A DNA stretch of 64,000 nt. Origin: JADLHS01 sp964561105. GTDB taxonomy: Bacteria; Verrucomicrobiota; Verrucomicrobiia; Limisphaerales; JADLHS01. Of this stretch, positions 8,566 through 16,566 are shown one piece after another. Position numbers and translations under genes: made by a program. A model generated the notes under the pieces. The model was not told the origin of the DNA and made no database searches. It saw only the letters and a list, made by a program, of their open reading frames with translations. Location: assembly GCA_964561105.1 (NCBI GenBank), contig CAZLOH010000027.1, positions 8,331 to 72,330 on the forward strand, in the 5' to 3' direction. Every line of letters starts with the position of its first letter. Position 1 is the stretch's first letter.

Positions 8566-10161
8566 CTACGTCATCCGGAGCCACACGGTCTTCAAATACG
8601 CCGGCTCGGCGTGGCTGATCGGGAAGTCCGGCGGTTGCGGCACGTAATGTTGTTGGGTGATCTTCCGCCGCGCCGTTTGCACGGCCGCCTGGATAGTCGT
8701 GAGGAATTTTTCCGGCGGCCAGTCCGCCGCGTTGGAGGAGCAGAACAGGACTCCGCCCGGTCGCAGCACGGGCAACGCCGCGGCGACCAGCCGGCCGTAA
8801 TCCTTCTCCGCCCGGAAAACGCCGCTCGCTTTCGATTGCGAGAACGTGGGCGGATCGAGCAAGACCACGTCAAACGCCCGGCCCTTCCGGGCGAATCGCT
8901 TCAGCCAATCGAACGTGTCGCCATAGATGAAATCGTGCTGTGCCGCGTCCAATCCGTTCCAGGCGAAGTTGCGTCGGCCCCATTCCAGATATTTCTTCGA
9001 GAGGTCGAGGCTGGTCGTTTGCGCGCCTCCCAACGCAGCGCAGACGGAGAAGCCACAAGAGTAGGCAAACGTGTTCAACACCGTCCGATTCTCGTTCGCG
9101 GCGCCAAGCTCGAAATCGGCGGCGACGTGGCGGGTCAATATTCGCCGGCGATTGTCGCGTTGATCCAGAAACAGGCCAACCGAGTATCCCTCGCTGAAGC
9201 TCAGTTCAAACTTCACCCCGTTTTCGCGAATGACGAAGGGTCCAGGCGCGGCCGCGCCGACCACCGCTTCCGGTGAGCTGGCGCGGAGCGTCGAATGACG
9301 AACCTGACGCGAGAGCAGTTTGTGATAAACGCGCGAGCCCAAAACTTCGAGCGGTGGCCGCCGCGAGTTGCTCCAGGACGAGTCACTTTGCGTCAGCAGG
9401 AAATCGCCCAGACGCTCGACATACCAGCCGGGCCAGCCATCGCTCGCGCCGTGAATCAGGCGCAGGGCATTGGTGCTGGCCGGGTCAATGATCGCTGCAC
9501 GCAAGGCCGCGCGCGCACTGGCGGTGAAATCCACGGGGGCACAGAAGCTGACACTTTTGCCCGTGGCCGGGTGTTTCAGGGTCAGTTCCGTTGCGTGCAG
9601 ACAGACGCGCGGAAACGATGACCCGCCGTAAAGTGAGTCGCCGAGAATCGGGAAGCCGTGCTCTGCCGCATGAACCCGGATCTGGTGCGTGCGTCCGGTC
9701 AACGGAGTCGCTTCCACGAGCGCGGCACTTGGAGCGCGGACGATGGAGTTCAAAACCGTGAATCGCGTCTCCGCCTCATCACCGTGAGTGCCGCTGACAT
9801 ATCGTTCGCCCGCCCGAACAATTTTGGACTTGGCGGTGAAGCCAGATCGGGTTGGTGCGAGGTCGGTGAGCAGTTGATATTTCTTTTGAATGGTGCGCCG
9901 GGCAAACTGTTCGGTGAGCGAACGGTTGGCGAGTGGCGTCTTGCCAAAGACCAGCACACCGCTGGTGTCCTTGTCGAGCCGATGGATGATGGCGAGATTC
10001 GCCCAACGCGGCTCGCGGTGTTTGAGCCAGTCGTAGATGCCTTCCCCGGCAAACGGCGACGGCGCGTGCGTGTTCCAGCCGGACGGCTTGTTGACCACCA
10101 GCAAGTGCTCGTCTTCGTGGAGCACGCAAGGTGGGAGTGGAGGTGGTGGGACTGCGGACAT
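8566..10161 (-). CDS. Fused RluA-type pseudouridine synthase and RlmI-type rRNA methyltransferase
   Basis: 531 residues in two enzyme modules. Residues about 12-205 are a RluA-family pseudouridine synthase with the catalytic motif HRLDKDTSGVLVF and the later GRTHQIRVHAA. Residues about 230-531 match the class I SAM methyltransferases of the RlmI/RlmK group: GASDGWPGWYVERLGD, LDQRDNRR, the SAM loop NTFAYSCGFSV, and the catalytic VLLDPPTFSQSK. One chain would thus isomerise a uridine and methylate a nearby base in rRNA or tRNA. The fusion is continuous with no stop or frameshift between modules. The exact RNA positions cannot be inferred. Flanking intergenic gaps are about 100 bases each side. 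Confidence 0.88.
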   Translation of the reverse strand: MSAVPPPPLPPCVLHEDEHLLVVNKPSGWNTHAPSPFAGEGIYDWLKHREPRWANLAIIHRLDKDTSGVLVFGKTPLANRSLTEQFARRTIQKKYQLLTDLAPTRSGFTAKSKIVRAGERYVSGTHGDEAETRFTVLNSIVRAPSAALVEATPLTGRTHQIRVHAAEHGFPILGDSLYGGSSFPRVCLHATELTLKHPATGKSVSFCAPVDFTASARAALRAAIIDPASTNALRLIHGASDGWPGWYVERLGDFLLTQSDSSWSNSRRPPLEVLGSRVYHKLLSRQVRHSTLRASSPEAVVGAAAPGPFVIRENGVKFELSFSEGYSVGLFLDQRDNRRRILTRHVAADFELGAANENRTVLNTFAYSCGFSVCAALGGAQTTSLDLSKKYLEWGRRNFAWNGLDAAQHDFIYGDTFDWLKRFARKGRAFDVVLLDPPTFSQSKASGVFRAEKDYGRLVAAALPVLRPGGVLFCSSNAADWPPEKFLTTIQAAVQTARRKITQQHYVPQPPDFPISHAEPAYLKTVWLRMT

Positions 10162-10260
10162 GCGCCGGTTGGTTTTGGATCTTGATCGTGAGCTTAATCC
10201 CTCCTCGTGAAAGCGATCAAGCGCGCGGCCAAGTGTAAAATCGGGTCCAAAGAAAAACGC

Positions 10261-10953
10261 TCAGAAAAACTTCCACGCCTCGCCGCCTTTCCACACCACG
10301 TAACATCCGAGCAGGAAATTGGTGATCGCGTGTGCGGTCATGGCGTCACCGAGCCGGCCTTTGCGGAGGACCAGCCCTTGATACGCTAGCCCGCACAGCA
10401 CACCGGGCAACCATTGGAAATGAGCCGCGCCAAACAGCACCGACGTGAGCACCAGCGCGACGCCGTCGAAATGATTCAGCGCCACCTTGGTGAAATCGTA
10501 TTTGACGATGTAGCGATAGACCATGGAACGATAGAAGACTTCCTCCAGCGGCGGGACCACGATGGTCATGCCGAAGATGCGGACGACAATCAGCCCCCAC
10601 GCCACCACCGAGCCCGCGCCGAAACGGGCGAACGGATTCCAGATGCTGTCCGCGGTGTCTTTGAAGAGCAGATGATTCTTCGGGTAATAGGGATCCAAAC
10701 CCACCCATAAGACGAAGATCAACACCCCGACGAGCACGGCCTCCCAACTGAACGCCCAACGCATCTCGGTGACGATGCCGTACATTTCCCGGATCAACCA
10801 CAACCCCACCAGCACCTTGACCGCGTAGAGCCAGTACATCCAGTCGTGCCCGAGGAAAAAGGCCGCCGAGGTGATGACGCAGAAAATGAAGAAGGGCGCA
10901 AACCGCGCATACTCGGCCGAAGCCGCCATGTGCTTGCGGAACGTGGCGATCAT
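10261..10953 (-). CDS. CPBP-family (CAAX-like) intramembrane protease, exosortase-associated type
   Basis: 230 residues from the ATG at 10953; a TTG at 11001 five bases after the upstream stop is an alternative start. Six or more hydrophobic segments are visible. The membrane-protease motifs are PPLEEVFYRSMVYRY (EExxxR), FGAAHFQW (metal-binding His) and HAITNFLLG. This pattern matches the CAAX-protease-related proteins (TIGR03008) that accompany exosortase/PEP-CTERM systems. It lies directly downstream of GspB-like and ExeA-like genes on the same strand, forming one operon. The substrate is unknown. Whether the protein is catalytic in this organism is inferred from the intact motifs. Confidence 0.8.
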   Translation of the reverse strand: MIATFRKHMAASAEYARFAPFFIFCVITSAAFFLGHDWMYWLYAVKVLVGLWLIREMYGIVTEMRWAFSWEAVLVGVLIFVLWVGLDPYYPKNHLLFKDTADSIWNPFARFGAGSVVAWGLIVVRIFGMTIVVPPLEEVFYRSMVYRYIVKYDFTKVALNHFDGVALVLTSVLFGAAHFQWLPGVLCGLAYQGLVLRKGRLGDAMTAHAITNFLLGCYVVWKGGEAWKFF

Positions 10954-11005
10954 GCGGGCGGAACGAGTAGGCGGCTCATGCGGCGCGCAGAGTGCCGACA
11001 ATCCG

Positions 11006-11521
11006 CTAGGGAGACAAGCTCAACACATTGGTCTGCGTCGCGGTGGCCAGCGTCACCGCTTGCGGCGTGATCGCGAGGACTTCGAAGCCGTTCACCTTGT
11101 TGCCGACATAAACCGTCCGGCCGTTCACCACGGCGGAAGGACTGCGCGGATTGAAGAAAATTCCCTGGAGCTTCAGTTCCGGTGCCGGCGGCGGCACGAC
11201 GACGGGTTCAGCGTTGGTGACGGTTTCCGGGGCTGCGGCGAGGGGAGCGGGCGGAGGATCCACCAACAGCGCCGGCGCCTTGACGGGTCGGGCTTCAACC
11301 TCCAAGGGAGTGGCCCCACTGTGCGCCACCAGCCAGAGCAACAATCCGCCCGCGCCAACGATGACTGCCAGGCCCACCACGACTCCGGCAATCACCACCG
11401 GCGAACGTGGGCTGACTTCCTGGCCTGGTGCCACGGGTTGAAATTTCAGGGGCGGAGCGGCCGACGGTTGTTCGTCCTGCGCCTGCTGGGCGCGCTTCAA
11501 GGCGTCGTTGATCATGCTCAT
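11006..11521 (-). CDS. GspB-like membrane protein
   Basis: 171 residues. The start at 11521 is fixed by a strong Shine-Dalgarno (AAGGAAA at 11530-11536 on the minus strand) and the family-like opening MSMINDALKRAQQAQ. A short cytoplasmic stretch precedes one membrane helix (PVVIAGVVVGLAVIVGAGG), then a Pro/Ala-rich periplasmic linker and a C-terminal domain with LQGIFFNP, AVVNGRTVYVGNKV and VLAITPQAV, which is the GspB/T2SSB C-terminal fold. GspB works with the GspA/ExeA ATPase in type II secretion, and a similar pair accompanies some exosortase loci. The ExeA-like gene upstream overlaps this start by two or three bases. Confidence 0.8.
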   Translation of the reverse strand: MSMINDALKRAQQAQDEQPSAAPPLKFQPVAPGQEVSPRSPVVIAGVVVGLAVIVGAGGLLLWLVAHSGATPLEVEARPVKAPALLVDPPPAPLAAAPETVTNAEPVVVPPPAPELKLQGIFFNPRSPSAVVNGRTVYVGNKVNGFEVLAITPQAVTLATATQTNVLSLSP

Positions 11522-11522
11522 G

Positions 11523-12332
11523 CTATAGATTTCCTTCCAGTTCACGAATTGCCCGGCCGACGATTCCGAAATTTATCCGCCCCGTCTGTTGCACAAACCC
11601 TGCCAACAACGCCTTGTCGCAGAGCGCATTGATCAGGCGGGGGATGCCGTGGCTGTAACGATGCACCCGCCACAAGGCCGGCTTGGTGAAATAGGGCAGG
11701 CCGTTCGCGCCGGAGGTCTTGAGCCGATGCCGGATGTATTTCCCCAATTCCTCCTTGGACAACGGCGGGAGATGAAAGCGCACCGTGATGCGCTGCCGAA
11801 GCTGGCGGAGCTTGGGGTTGTTCAGCCGGTCCCGCAATTCGGGCTGACCCAGCAATACGATTTGCAGCAGCTTGCGATTGTCGGTTTCGAGATTGGACAG
11901 CAGACGCACCTGTTCGAGCAGTTCGTCCGTCAGGTCTTGCGCCTCGTCAATGATCAGCACCGTATCTCGGCCCTGCTCAACCTGATGGAGCAGGAAATTG
12001 TTTATGACGGCGAGCGTGGTGAGCTTGTCGAGCCCGCTGACCGGCAGGCCGTATTCGAAGCCGATGGCGCGCATCAATTCCTCCGCGCTCATGATCGGGT
12101 TCAAAATCAACGCCGTCGTGTAGTGTTGATTCAGTTGTTCCAGGGCCGCGCGGCAGAGCGTCGTCTTGCCCGCGCCAACCTCGCCGGTCAGTTGCACGAA
12201 CCCCTTCCGCTCCCGGATGCCGTACAGCAGGTGGTTGTAGGCTTCCCGATGCTTCGCGCTGTAAAACAGGAAACGCGGGTTCGGCGTAATGTCGAACGGA
12301 GCTTCGGTTAGGCCATAGAAATCCTGGTACAC
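11523..12332 (-). CDS. ExeA/GspA-like AAA+ ATPase
   Basis: 269 residues. The start MYQDFYGLTEAPFDITPNP is the standard opening of this family. Walker A GEVGAGKTTL lies near residue 50, Walker B LIIDEAQDL near 127, a sensor region LSNLETDNRK follows, and the ARLRQRI-like HLPPL segment is typical of ExeA. The protein ends soon after the ATPase and lacks the peptidoglycan-binding domain of classical ExeA. It resembles the short ATPase that accompanies exosortase systems. It is coupled by overlap to the GspB-like gene and followed by the CAAX-type protease, suggesting an envelope assembly or secretion function. Confidence 0.85.
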   Translation of the reverse strand: MYQDFYGLTEAPFDITPNPRFLFYSAKHREAYNHLLYGIRERKGFVQLTGEVGAGKTTLCRAALEQLNQHYTTALILNPIMSAEELMRAIGFEYGLPVSGLDKLTTLAVINNFLLHQVEQGRDTVLIIDEAQDLTDELLEQVRLLSNLETDNRKLLQIVLLGQPELRDRLNNPKLRQLRQRITVRFHLPPLSKEELGKYIRHRLKTSGANGLPYFTKPALWRVHRYSHGIPRLINALCDKALLAGFVQQTGRINFGIVGRAIRELEGNL

Positions 12333-12367
12333 GTTCCGTGTTCAGCAATTCAAATGCCCTGACGCAA

Positions 12368-12407
12368 GGAAAACCCCGCGGGACGCCGGTGCGAACCGGG
12401 GCGTCCC
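12368..12407 (-). terminator. Probable intrinsic terminator after hisC
   Basis: A GC-rich stem (12380-12390 with 12395-12407, two-base bulge) closes a GCGA loop on the plus strand, TCGC on the minus strand. On the minus strand it is followed by GCGGGG then TTTTCC. It lies between the end of hisC and the ExeA-like start. The U-tract is short, so efficiency is uncertain. Confidence 0.5.
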
Positions 12408-12450
12408 ACCCCCAAACACCGTGCCCACTTCTGTGACGCGACGTTTCCGG

Positions 12451-13554
12451 CTACGCGTTCAGAATCGCCCGAACCGCCCGCACCAGGGCTGTCGCTTCGG
12501 CGGCGGTGCCGATGGTGATGCGCAGATAATTCCGCACGTCCGGTGCGTTGAACCAGCGCACCAGGATTTTGCGGTCGCGTAGCAGTTGCAACCAGTCCCG
12601 GGCGGAAAAACGCGGCGGCTGCGCGAAAAGAAAATTCGTCTGACTCGGCCGCACGCGCCACCCGAGCTGCGTCAGTTGCCAGCTCAATTTTTCCCGCGTG
12701 CCGACGATCTGGCGGAAGTTGGCGCGATAGTAAGCCAGGTCATCCAGCGTTGCTTCCGCAGCCACCTGACCGAGTCCGTTGACATTGTAGCTGTCGCGAA
12801 TCTTGTGCAAGGCTGCGATGAGCGCGGGATGGCCCACGAAATAGCCCACGCGCTGGAAGCACAGCGAATACGCCTTCGAGAACGTGCGCGCCACGAGCAC
12901 GTGCGGATGTTTCCGCGCGAGCGACAGCGCATTCTCGTCCGCGAAATCCACGTAGGCTTCATCCAGCACCACCACCCCGCGTTGCGCCCGACAGAGCGCA
13001 TCCAGCTCCCGGGTCGCATAGCCGCGTCCGCTCGGCGCATTGGGCGTGGTGACGAGAGTCAGCGCGGCGTCACGTTTCCAAACCTTGTGCCGCTTCAACG
13101 CCGCGACACCCGGCAGACTGAAATCCGGCTGGAGCGACACCGGGTTTTTTACTGCGCCGTGGATATCCGCCAGCACCGGGTAGAGCGAATAACTCGGCGT
13201 GAAGTACTGGACCGTGGCGCGTGACGCGTGACGCGTGGCTGCGGACGGTGTTACAAAACATCTTACCGCCAGCGCCAGCAGTTCATCCGAGCCATTGCCC
13301 ACGATGATGTTCTCCGGGCGGCAGCGATGCAGTCGGGCAAGTTTTTCGCGCAACCGCTCCGCGCCGGGGTTCGGATACAAACGCAACCGTCCATCCACCG
13401 CCGCTTTCACCGCCCGCAATACGCGCGGCGAGGGTGGATAGGGATTCTCATTGGTGTTGAGCTTGATCAATCCCTTGATCTTCGGTTGCTCGCCCGGCAC
13501 GTAGGGATGCAGCGCGCGAACCAGCGGACGAATCAATGACGTCGGAGCAGACAT
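12451..13554 (-). CDS. hisC: Histidinol-phosphate aminotransferase
   Basis: 367 residues from the ATG at 13554 (alternatives at 13563 and 13584 add non-conserved residues). The family opening RALHPYVPGEQPKIK, the LNTNENPYPPSP segment, NGSDELL, the aspartate in VVLDEAYVDF and the PLP lysine in TFSKAYSL are all present. It transfers an amino group from glutamate to imidazole-acetol phosphate in histidine synthesis; some family members also act on aromatic substrates. One oddity is an insertion after NGSDELLALAVRCF: about 12 residues (including SAATRHASRAT) encoded by a run of heptanucleotide repeats. No other his genes are adjacent. Confidence 0.92.
   Translation of the reverse strand: MSAPTSLIRPLVRALHPYVPGEQPKIKGLIKLNTNENPYPPSPRVLRAVKAAVDGRLRLYPNPGAERLREKLARLHRCRPENIIVGNGSDELLALAVRCFVTPSAATRHASRATVQYFTPSYSLYPVLADIHGAVKNPVSLQPDFSLPGVAALKRHKVWKRDAALTLVTTPNAPSGRGYATRELDALCRAQRGVVVLDEAYVDFADENALSLARKHPHVLVARTFSKAYSLCFQRVGYFVGHPALIAALHKIRDSYNVNGLGQVAAEATLDDLAYYRANFRQIVGTREKLSWQLTQLGWRVRPSQTNFLFAQPPRFSARDWLQLLRDRKILVRWFNAPDVRNYLRITIGTAAEATALVRAVRAILNA
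13214..13241. repeat. Tandem heptanucleotide repeat inside hisC
   Basis: Four consecutive 7-base units read GTGGCGC, GTGACGC, GTGACGC, GTGGCTG; the two central copies are identical. Because 7 is not a multiple of 3, gain or loss of a single unit would shift the hisC frame. Confidence 0.75.
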
Positions 13555-14121
13555 GGCCAACATTTCAGAGGAAAAGCGCGGCAAAGTCGAGTTTGCTCTC
13601 CGATGCGCTGTCGGTTGGAGCGCGCGGAGAAAATGGTTTCAACCGTTCCCCGCCGGCAACCACACCAAGCCGTTGAAACGGCTTGGTTTCGTGCCACTCA
13701 TTCCCACCGGACTGAAGCCCGGTGTCATTGCAACGCGGCGAGAAGTGAGATGCGCCGTCGGTTTTTCGCTGAACAACTTGTCTGGGCGTCATCGCGCCAC
13801 GACGCATTTGTTCCGTGCCGTTGCGCAAGTCACCGCAACGTGAGGGCCGAATGGCAATCACGCCGTCGCAGTTGGATGCGGAATCAAATCGCGCGTTCCG
13901 AAGACGATGTTGCGGCGCCGGAAGCGCGACACCCGACACCGCGCAGAACTTTTTTCCGACATCACGTCGCTCGAGTTCATGCTCGCGGGAAAAAATTTCG
14001 TTAAGAAAGTTGTTGCACGAGCATGACGTTTTCACTTACAACCGGATTGTTCCGAACTTCGAGCGCGTGCGCTCGAAACAAATTGCAGCGTCACACACAA
14101 CACCGATCGGAGGTGAAAAAC
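13555..14121. other. Intergenic region with hairpins; no convincing gene upstream of the micropeptide
   Basis: About 570 bases without a recognisable protein. Frames that stay open here give low-complexity, family-less translations on both strands. The stretch holds two repeat-like hairpins (13665-13724) and, close to the micropeptide, a perfect 9-bp hairpin (14058-14066 with 14069-14077, two-base loop). That last hairpin lies in what would be the micropeptide's 5' untranslated region and could protect or regulate its mRNA. The promoter of the micropeptide gene should be in this region; I see TTGCAC at 14013-14018 but no convincing -10 box. Confidence 0.6.
13665..13724. repeat. Pair of REP-like palindromes
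   Basis: The first hairpin is a perfect 10-bp arm pair (13665-13674 with 13677-13686, CCAAGCCGTT against AACGGCTTGG). The second pairs CACCGG (13705-13710) with CCGGTG (13719-13724) around an ACTGAAGC loop. Neither is followed by a T-run. They resemble intergenic palindromes common in this group, but no second copy was seen in the window. Confidence 0.5.
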
Positions 14122-14169
14122 ATGGCAGCCAAGAAAAAGGCAAAAAAAGCTGGTAAGAAAAAGAAGTAG
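14122..14169 (+). CDS. Lys/Ala-rich 15-residue micropeptide
   Basis: The reading frame encodes MAAKKKAKKAGKKKK and ends TAG. Three features argue that it is a real gene: a near-perfect Shine-Dalgarno (GGAGGTG, 14109-14115) seven bases before the ATG, a strong rho-independent terminator starting 11 bases after the stop, and no other reading frame that could use either signal. The peptide is almost entirely lysine, alanine and glycine, like the tails of bacterial histone H1-like proteins and linker histones. It should bind nucleic acid or other polyanions electrostatically. A cationic role in nucleoid, ribosome or polyphosphate binding is inference. The transcript could alternatively act as a small RNA. 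Confidence 0.72.
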   Translation: MAAKKKAKKAGKKKK

Positions 14170-14180
14170 TCCATTAGCAC

Positions 14181-14234
14181 AACCGGGATGGAAAACCTGG
14201 TCTGCCTGACGGGTTCTCCATCCTGGTTTTTTTC
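14181..14234 (+). terminator. Strong intrinsic terminator of the micropeptide gene
   Basis: A 12-bp outer stem (14181-14192 with 14217-14228, one G-U pair) flanks a 24-base loop and is followed by a T-rich run (TTTTTTTCT) to about 14234. It lies immediately before the exonuclease gene, so the micropeptide transcript is separated from that gene. Confidence 0.88.
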
Positions 14235-14247
14235 TCCCTCCTCTCCC

Positions 14248-14967
14248 ATGGCCAAACTTGTTTTCGACATCGAGACCTCCGCCCTGCCGCTGGAAAGCTT
14301 TGACGAAACCCAGCAGGAATATCTGCTGCGCGAGCTGCAGAAAATCCCGGACGAGGCCGCGCGCGCCGTTCGCCGCGAAGAAATTCTGCGGCAGTTCAAT
14401 CTCTGGCCGTTTACCGCCCAGGTCGTTTGCATCGCCATGCTCAACGCCGAATCGCTGCGCGGACAGGTGCTTTTTCTGGCCGCGGATTTCGAGGACGATG
14501 CGGCCGAGGGCGGCCCGGTGGAGTTCACGCCGTGCGCCGATGAAGTGGAGCTGCTCACCGCCTTCTGGGATGTGGCCAAACATTACGACGAGATCGTGAC
14601 CTTCAACGGGCGCGGCTTCGACGTGCCGTTTCTCTATCTGCGCTCGGCCGTGCTCAATGTTCCCATCTCGAAACGCAACTGGCTCGGCTATCGCTTTGCC
14701 ACCGAACCGCACTGCGATCTCGCGGAGCAATTTACATTTTATGGAGTGAGCGGGCGCGAAGGTGCGGCGCGCAAGTTCAACCTCGATTTCTACTGCAAGG
14801 CGTTCGGGATTGATTCGCCCAAGGCGCACGGTGTGACCGGCATGGACGTGAATTCGCTGATGGCGGAGGGCAAGTTCCGCGAGATCGCCGAGTATTGTTT
14901 GCGCGACGTCCGCGCAACGGTGGAATTACATCGTGTGTGGAAGGAACGGCTGGCGGGCATCAAATAA
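14248..14967 (+). CDS. DnaQ-like 3'-5' exonuclease (PolB exonuclease-related)
   Basis: 239 residues from the ATG at 14248, just after the terminator. The RNase H-like exonuclease signature is present: KLVFDIETS (ExoI, Asp and Glu), VTFNGRGFDVPFLYLRS (ExoII) and YCLRDVRATVELHRVW (ExoIII with the final catalytic Asp). This arrangement matches proteins annotated as predicted 3'-5' exonucleases related to the PolB proofreading domain. It would degrade single-stranded DNA or RNA using two metal ions. It is stand-alone, with no polymerase domain. A frame opening upstream at 14188 runs through the terminator and is not used. Confidence 0.82.
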   Translation: MAKLVFDIETSALPLESFDETQQEYLLRELQKIPDEAARAVRREEILRQFNLWPFTAQVVCIAMLNAESLRGQVLFLAADFEDDAAEGGPVEFTPCADEVELLTAFWDVAKHYDEIVTFNGRGFDVPFLYLRSAVLNVPISKRNWLGYRFATEPHCDLAEQFTFYGVSGREGAARKFNLDFYCKAFGIDSPKAHGVTGMDVNSLMAEGKFREIAEYCLRDVRATVELHRVWKERLAGIK

Positions 14968-15103
14968 GGGCGCAATTTTCCGGGATCGGTCTCCGACACG
15001 GCGGGCACGGGTGAAGACGGCGGGCGGAGCAATCTCAACGCTGACGAAGGTGGGCGAGGTGGAGGCGGCTTCGGCCCACACCAAAGCAGCGAGGGGAGCG
15101 CGA

Positions 15104-16006
15104 TCACCCGCCGTTCGTAACGACGGGCACGCCGGGCTTGTGCGAGGTGACGGGCAGCGGCGGTTGCGGCACCGGGCGGATGGGCAACGGTGGCAGGCGT
15201 GGCGCGGCGCTGACCACTTCCCGCCAGGACTGCCGTTCCGCCGGCGTCATCTGCGCCCAGCGTTCGGCGTTCTGCAAAAACGCCTGCCGCTCGCCCAGGC
15301 TCATCCCGACATATTTCTTGAATGACAGCAGGCACTGCCGCCGCTGATCGGGCGTCAGTTTTTCGTACGCCGCCAGGGTCTTCTCCATCTGCTCCCGCTC
15401 CGCGTCGGACAAGGTAGCCAGCACAGTTTCCTTTTCGTCCGGCGTCAACTCAAAGAGTTGATTGATCCGCGCCGTCAACTGTTTCCGCATCTGGGTGGTG
15501 GGCAAGGGCGGAAAATTCGTGGGCGACGTCACCCGCGCGAAATAGCCGGCGCTCTGGTCGTTGGTGAGGAACATCTGCTGCACGGGCGCGGCGACCCGAT
15601 CCCATTGAGCAATGCGCACGGCCACGAGCGCGCGCATGTTTTCGGGAATCAAGGCCAGTTGCGCGGCGCGATTTGTCGGCGAACTGCGCATCAACGGCTG
15701 CAAATACCAGCGGAGTTCCGTGGCCTTGAGCCGCAACTCGCGCTCCTCCGGCGTGAGCGATTGATATTCGCGGATCTTGGCGACGAGGCGCGCCTGGACA
15801 TTGGTGGCGCGGGTGGCGAGGAACTCCCGCCGCTCAGCCAGCGGCATGACGAGCAACGCGCGAAAGGAATCCACCGGCGAGCGGAGCAACGGCAGCGGTA
15901 CCGAGGCGACGACCCGGTTTGTTTGCGCCCCGGTCGGCCCTGCCAGCCATCCCAGCCCGGCCACGAAGACTCCCCAAAAAATGGCGTTGAGCGTTGACCG
16001 GTTCAT
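15104..16006 (-). CDS. DUF3106-type secreted protein, third gene of an ECF sigma operon
   Basis: 300 residues. A signal peptide or anchor (IFWGVFVAGLGWLAG) leads to a region with repeated helical motifs of the form MPLAERREFLA, LTPEERELRL, LTPDEKETVLATLSDAEREQMEK, LTPDQRRQCL, MSLGERQAFL, MTPAERQSWRE. These Leu/Met-x-P-x-E-R repeats are the hallmark of the DUF3106 group, also seen in Spy/CpxP-like stress proteins with LTxxQ motifs. It ends Pro-rich. Its ATG overlaps the anti-sigma stop (ATGA), so it is the likely output or co-sensor of the sigma system. A periplasmic chaperone role is speculative. Confidence 0.7.
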   Translation of the reverse strand: MNRSTLNAIFWGVFVAGLGWLAGPTGAQTNRVVASVPLPLLRSPVDSFRALLVMPLAERREFLATRATNVQARLVAKIREYQSLTPEERELRLKATELRWYLQPLMRSSPTNRAAQLALIPENMRALVAVRIAQWDRVAAPVQQMFLTNDQSAGYFARVTSPTNFPPLPTTQMRKQLTARINQLFELTPDEKETVLATLSDAEREQMEKTLAAYEKLTPDQRRQCLLSFKKYVGMSLGERQAFLQNAERWAQMTPAERQSWREVVSAAPRLPPLPIRPVPQPPLPVTSHKPGVPVVTNGG

Positions 16007-16524
16007 TTTTTCAAGGCCAGCAAATCATCGCTCAAAGCCAGCAGGCCATCGTCCGCCTGACTCAGGCCCTGGATCGCGTCGAAATCTTCCATGACCGTCG
16101 GATCGGCAAGCGGCGTCGCTCCAACCACCGTCACCAGGTTTCGAGCGGCAGTCGCCAGTTCGGCCTGCTGCGCGTTTTCGTGATGTTCGTAAACGAGAAC
16201 CCCGGCGCTGATGACGACGGCCACCACGGCAAACCGCGGAACCAATCCCCGCCACCACGGCACGAATATCCTCGTGGTGGGCCGCTCCGAGGGAGCCGAA
16301 TCCCGTTCCACCGCCTGGCGCACACGGGCGGCAAAATTGGACGGCACCGGCGCGTCTGGAAGTTTCGCCAGCGCCTGACTCAAGGCAACGTCCGCTGCTA
16401 CGTCCGCCTGCGCTTCGGGATGGGCGTCGAGCCATGCCTGCAATTCCGCCCGCTCGGCTTCGGTCCACGCGCGTCGCCAGCCGGTTTCGCGCAATCGTTG
16501 GTAAACTGGGTCGGGATTCATCAT
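16003..16524 (-). CDS. Putative anti-sigma factor
   Basis: 173 residues. The N-terminal part (about 1-75) is helical, rich in Ala/Glu/Arg (TEAERAELQAWLDAHPEAQAD) and resembles an anti-sigma domain without the zinc motif. One membrane helix (RFAVVAVVISAGVLVY) follows near residue 97, then a periplasmic tail ending in acidic/Leu repeats. It sits 42 bases after the ECF sigma gene and overlaps the DUF3106 gene. A membrane anti-sigma that releases the sigma factor on envelope stress is the usual reading. The family assignment rests on position and topology more than on a strong motif. Confidence 0.65.
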   Translation of the reverse strand: MMNPDPVYQRLRETGWRRAWTEAERAELQAWLDAHPEAQADVAADVALSQALAKLPDAPVPSNFAARVRQAVERDSAPSERPTTRIFVPWWRGLVPRFAVVAVVISAGVLVYEHHENAQQAELATAARNLVTVVGATPLADPTVMEDFDAIQGLSQADDGLLALSDDLLALKK

Positions 16525-16566
16525 GTCACCGATGGATTAAAAACCGTGTCTTGGTGAAAGTTGCGG

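Noticed and set aside
13565..14035. A 156-codon frame on the minus strand upstream of hisC
   Set aside because: The translation has no domain, covers the palindromes and lacks a ribosome-binding site; the region is better read as intergenic.
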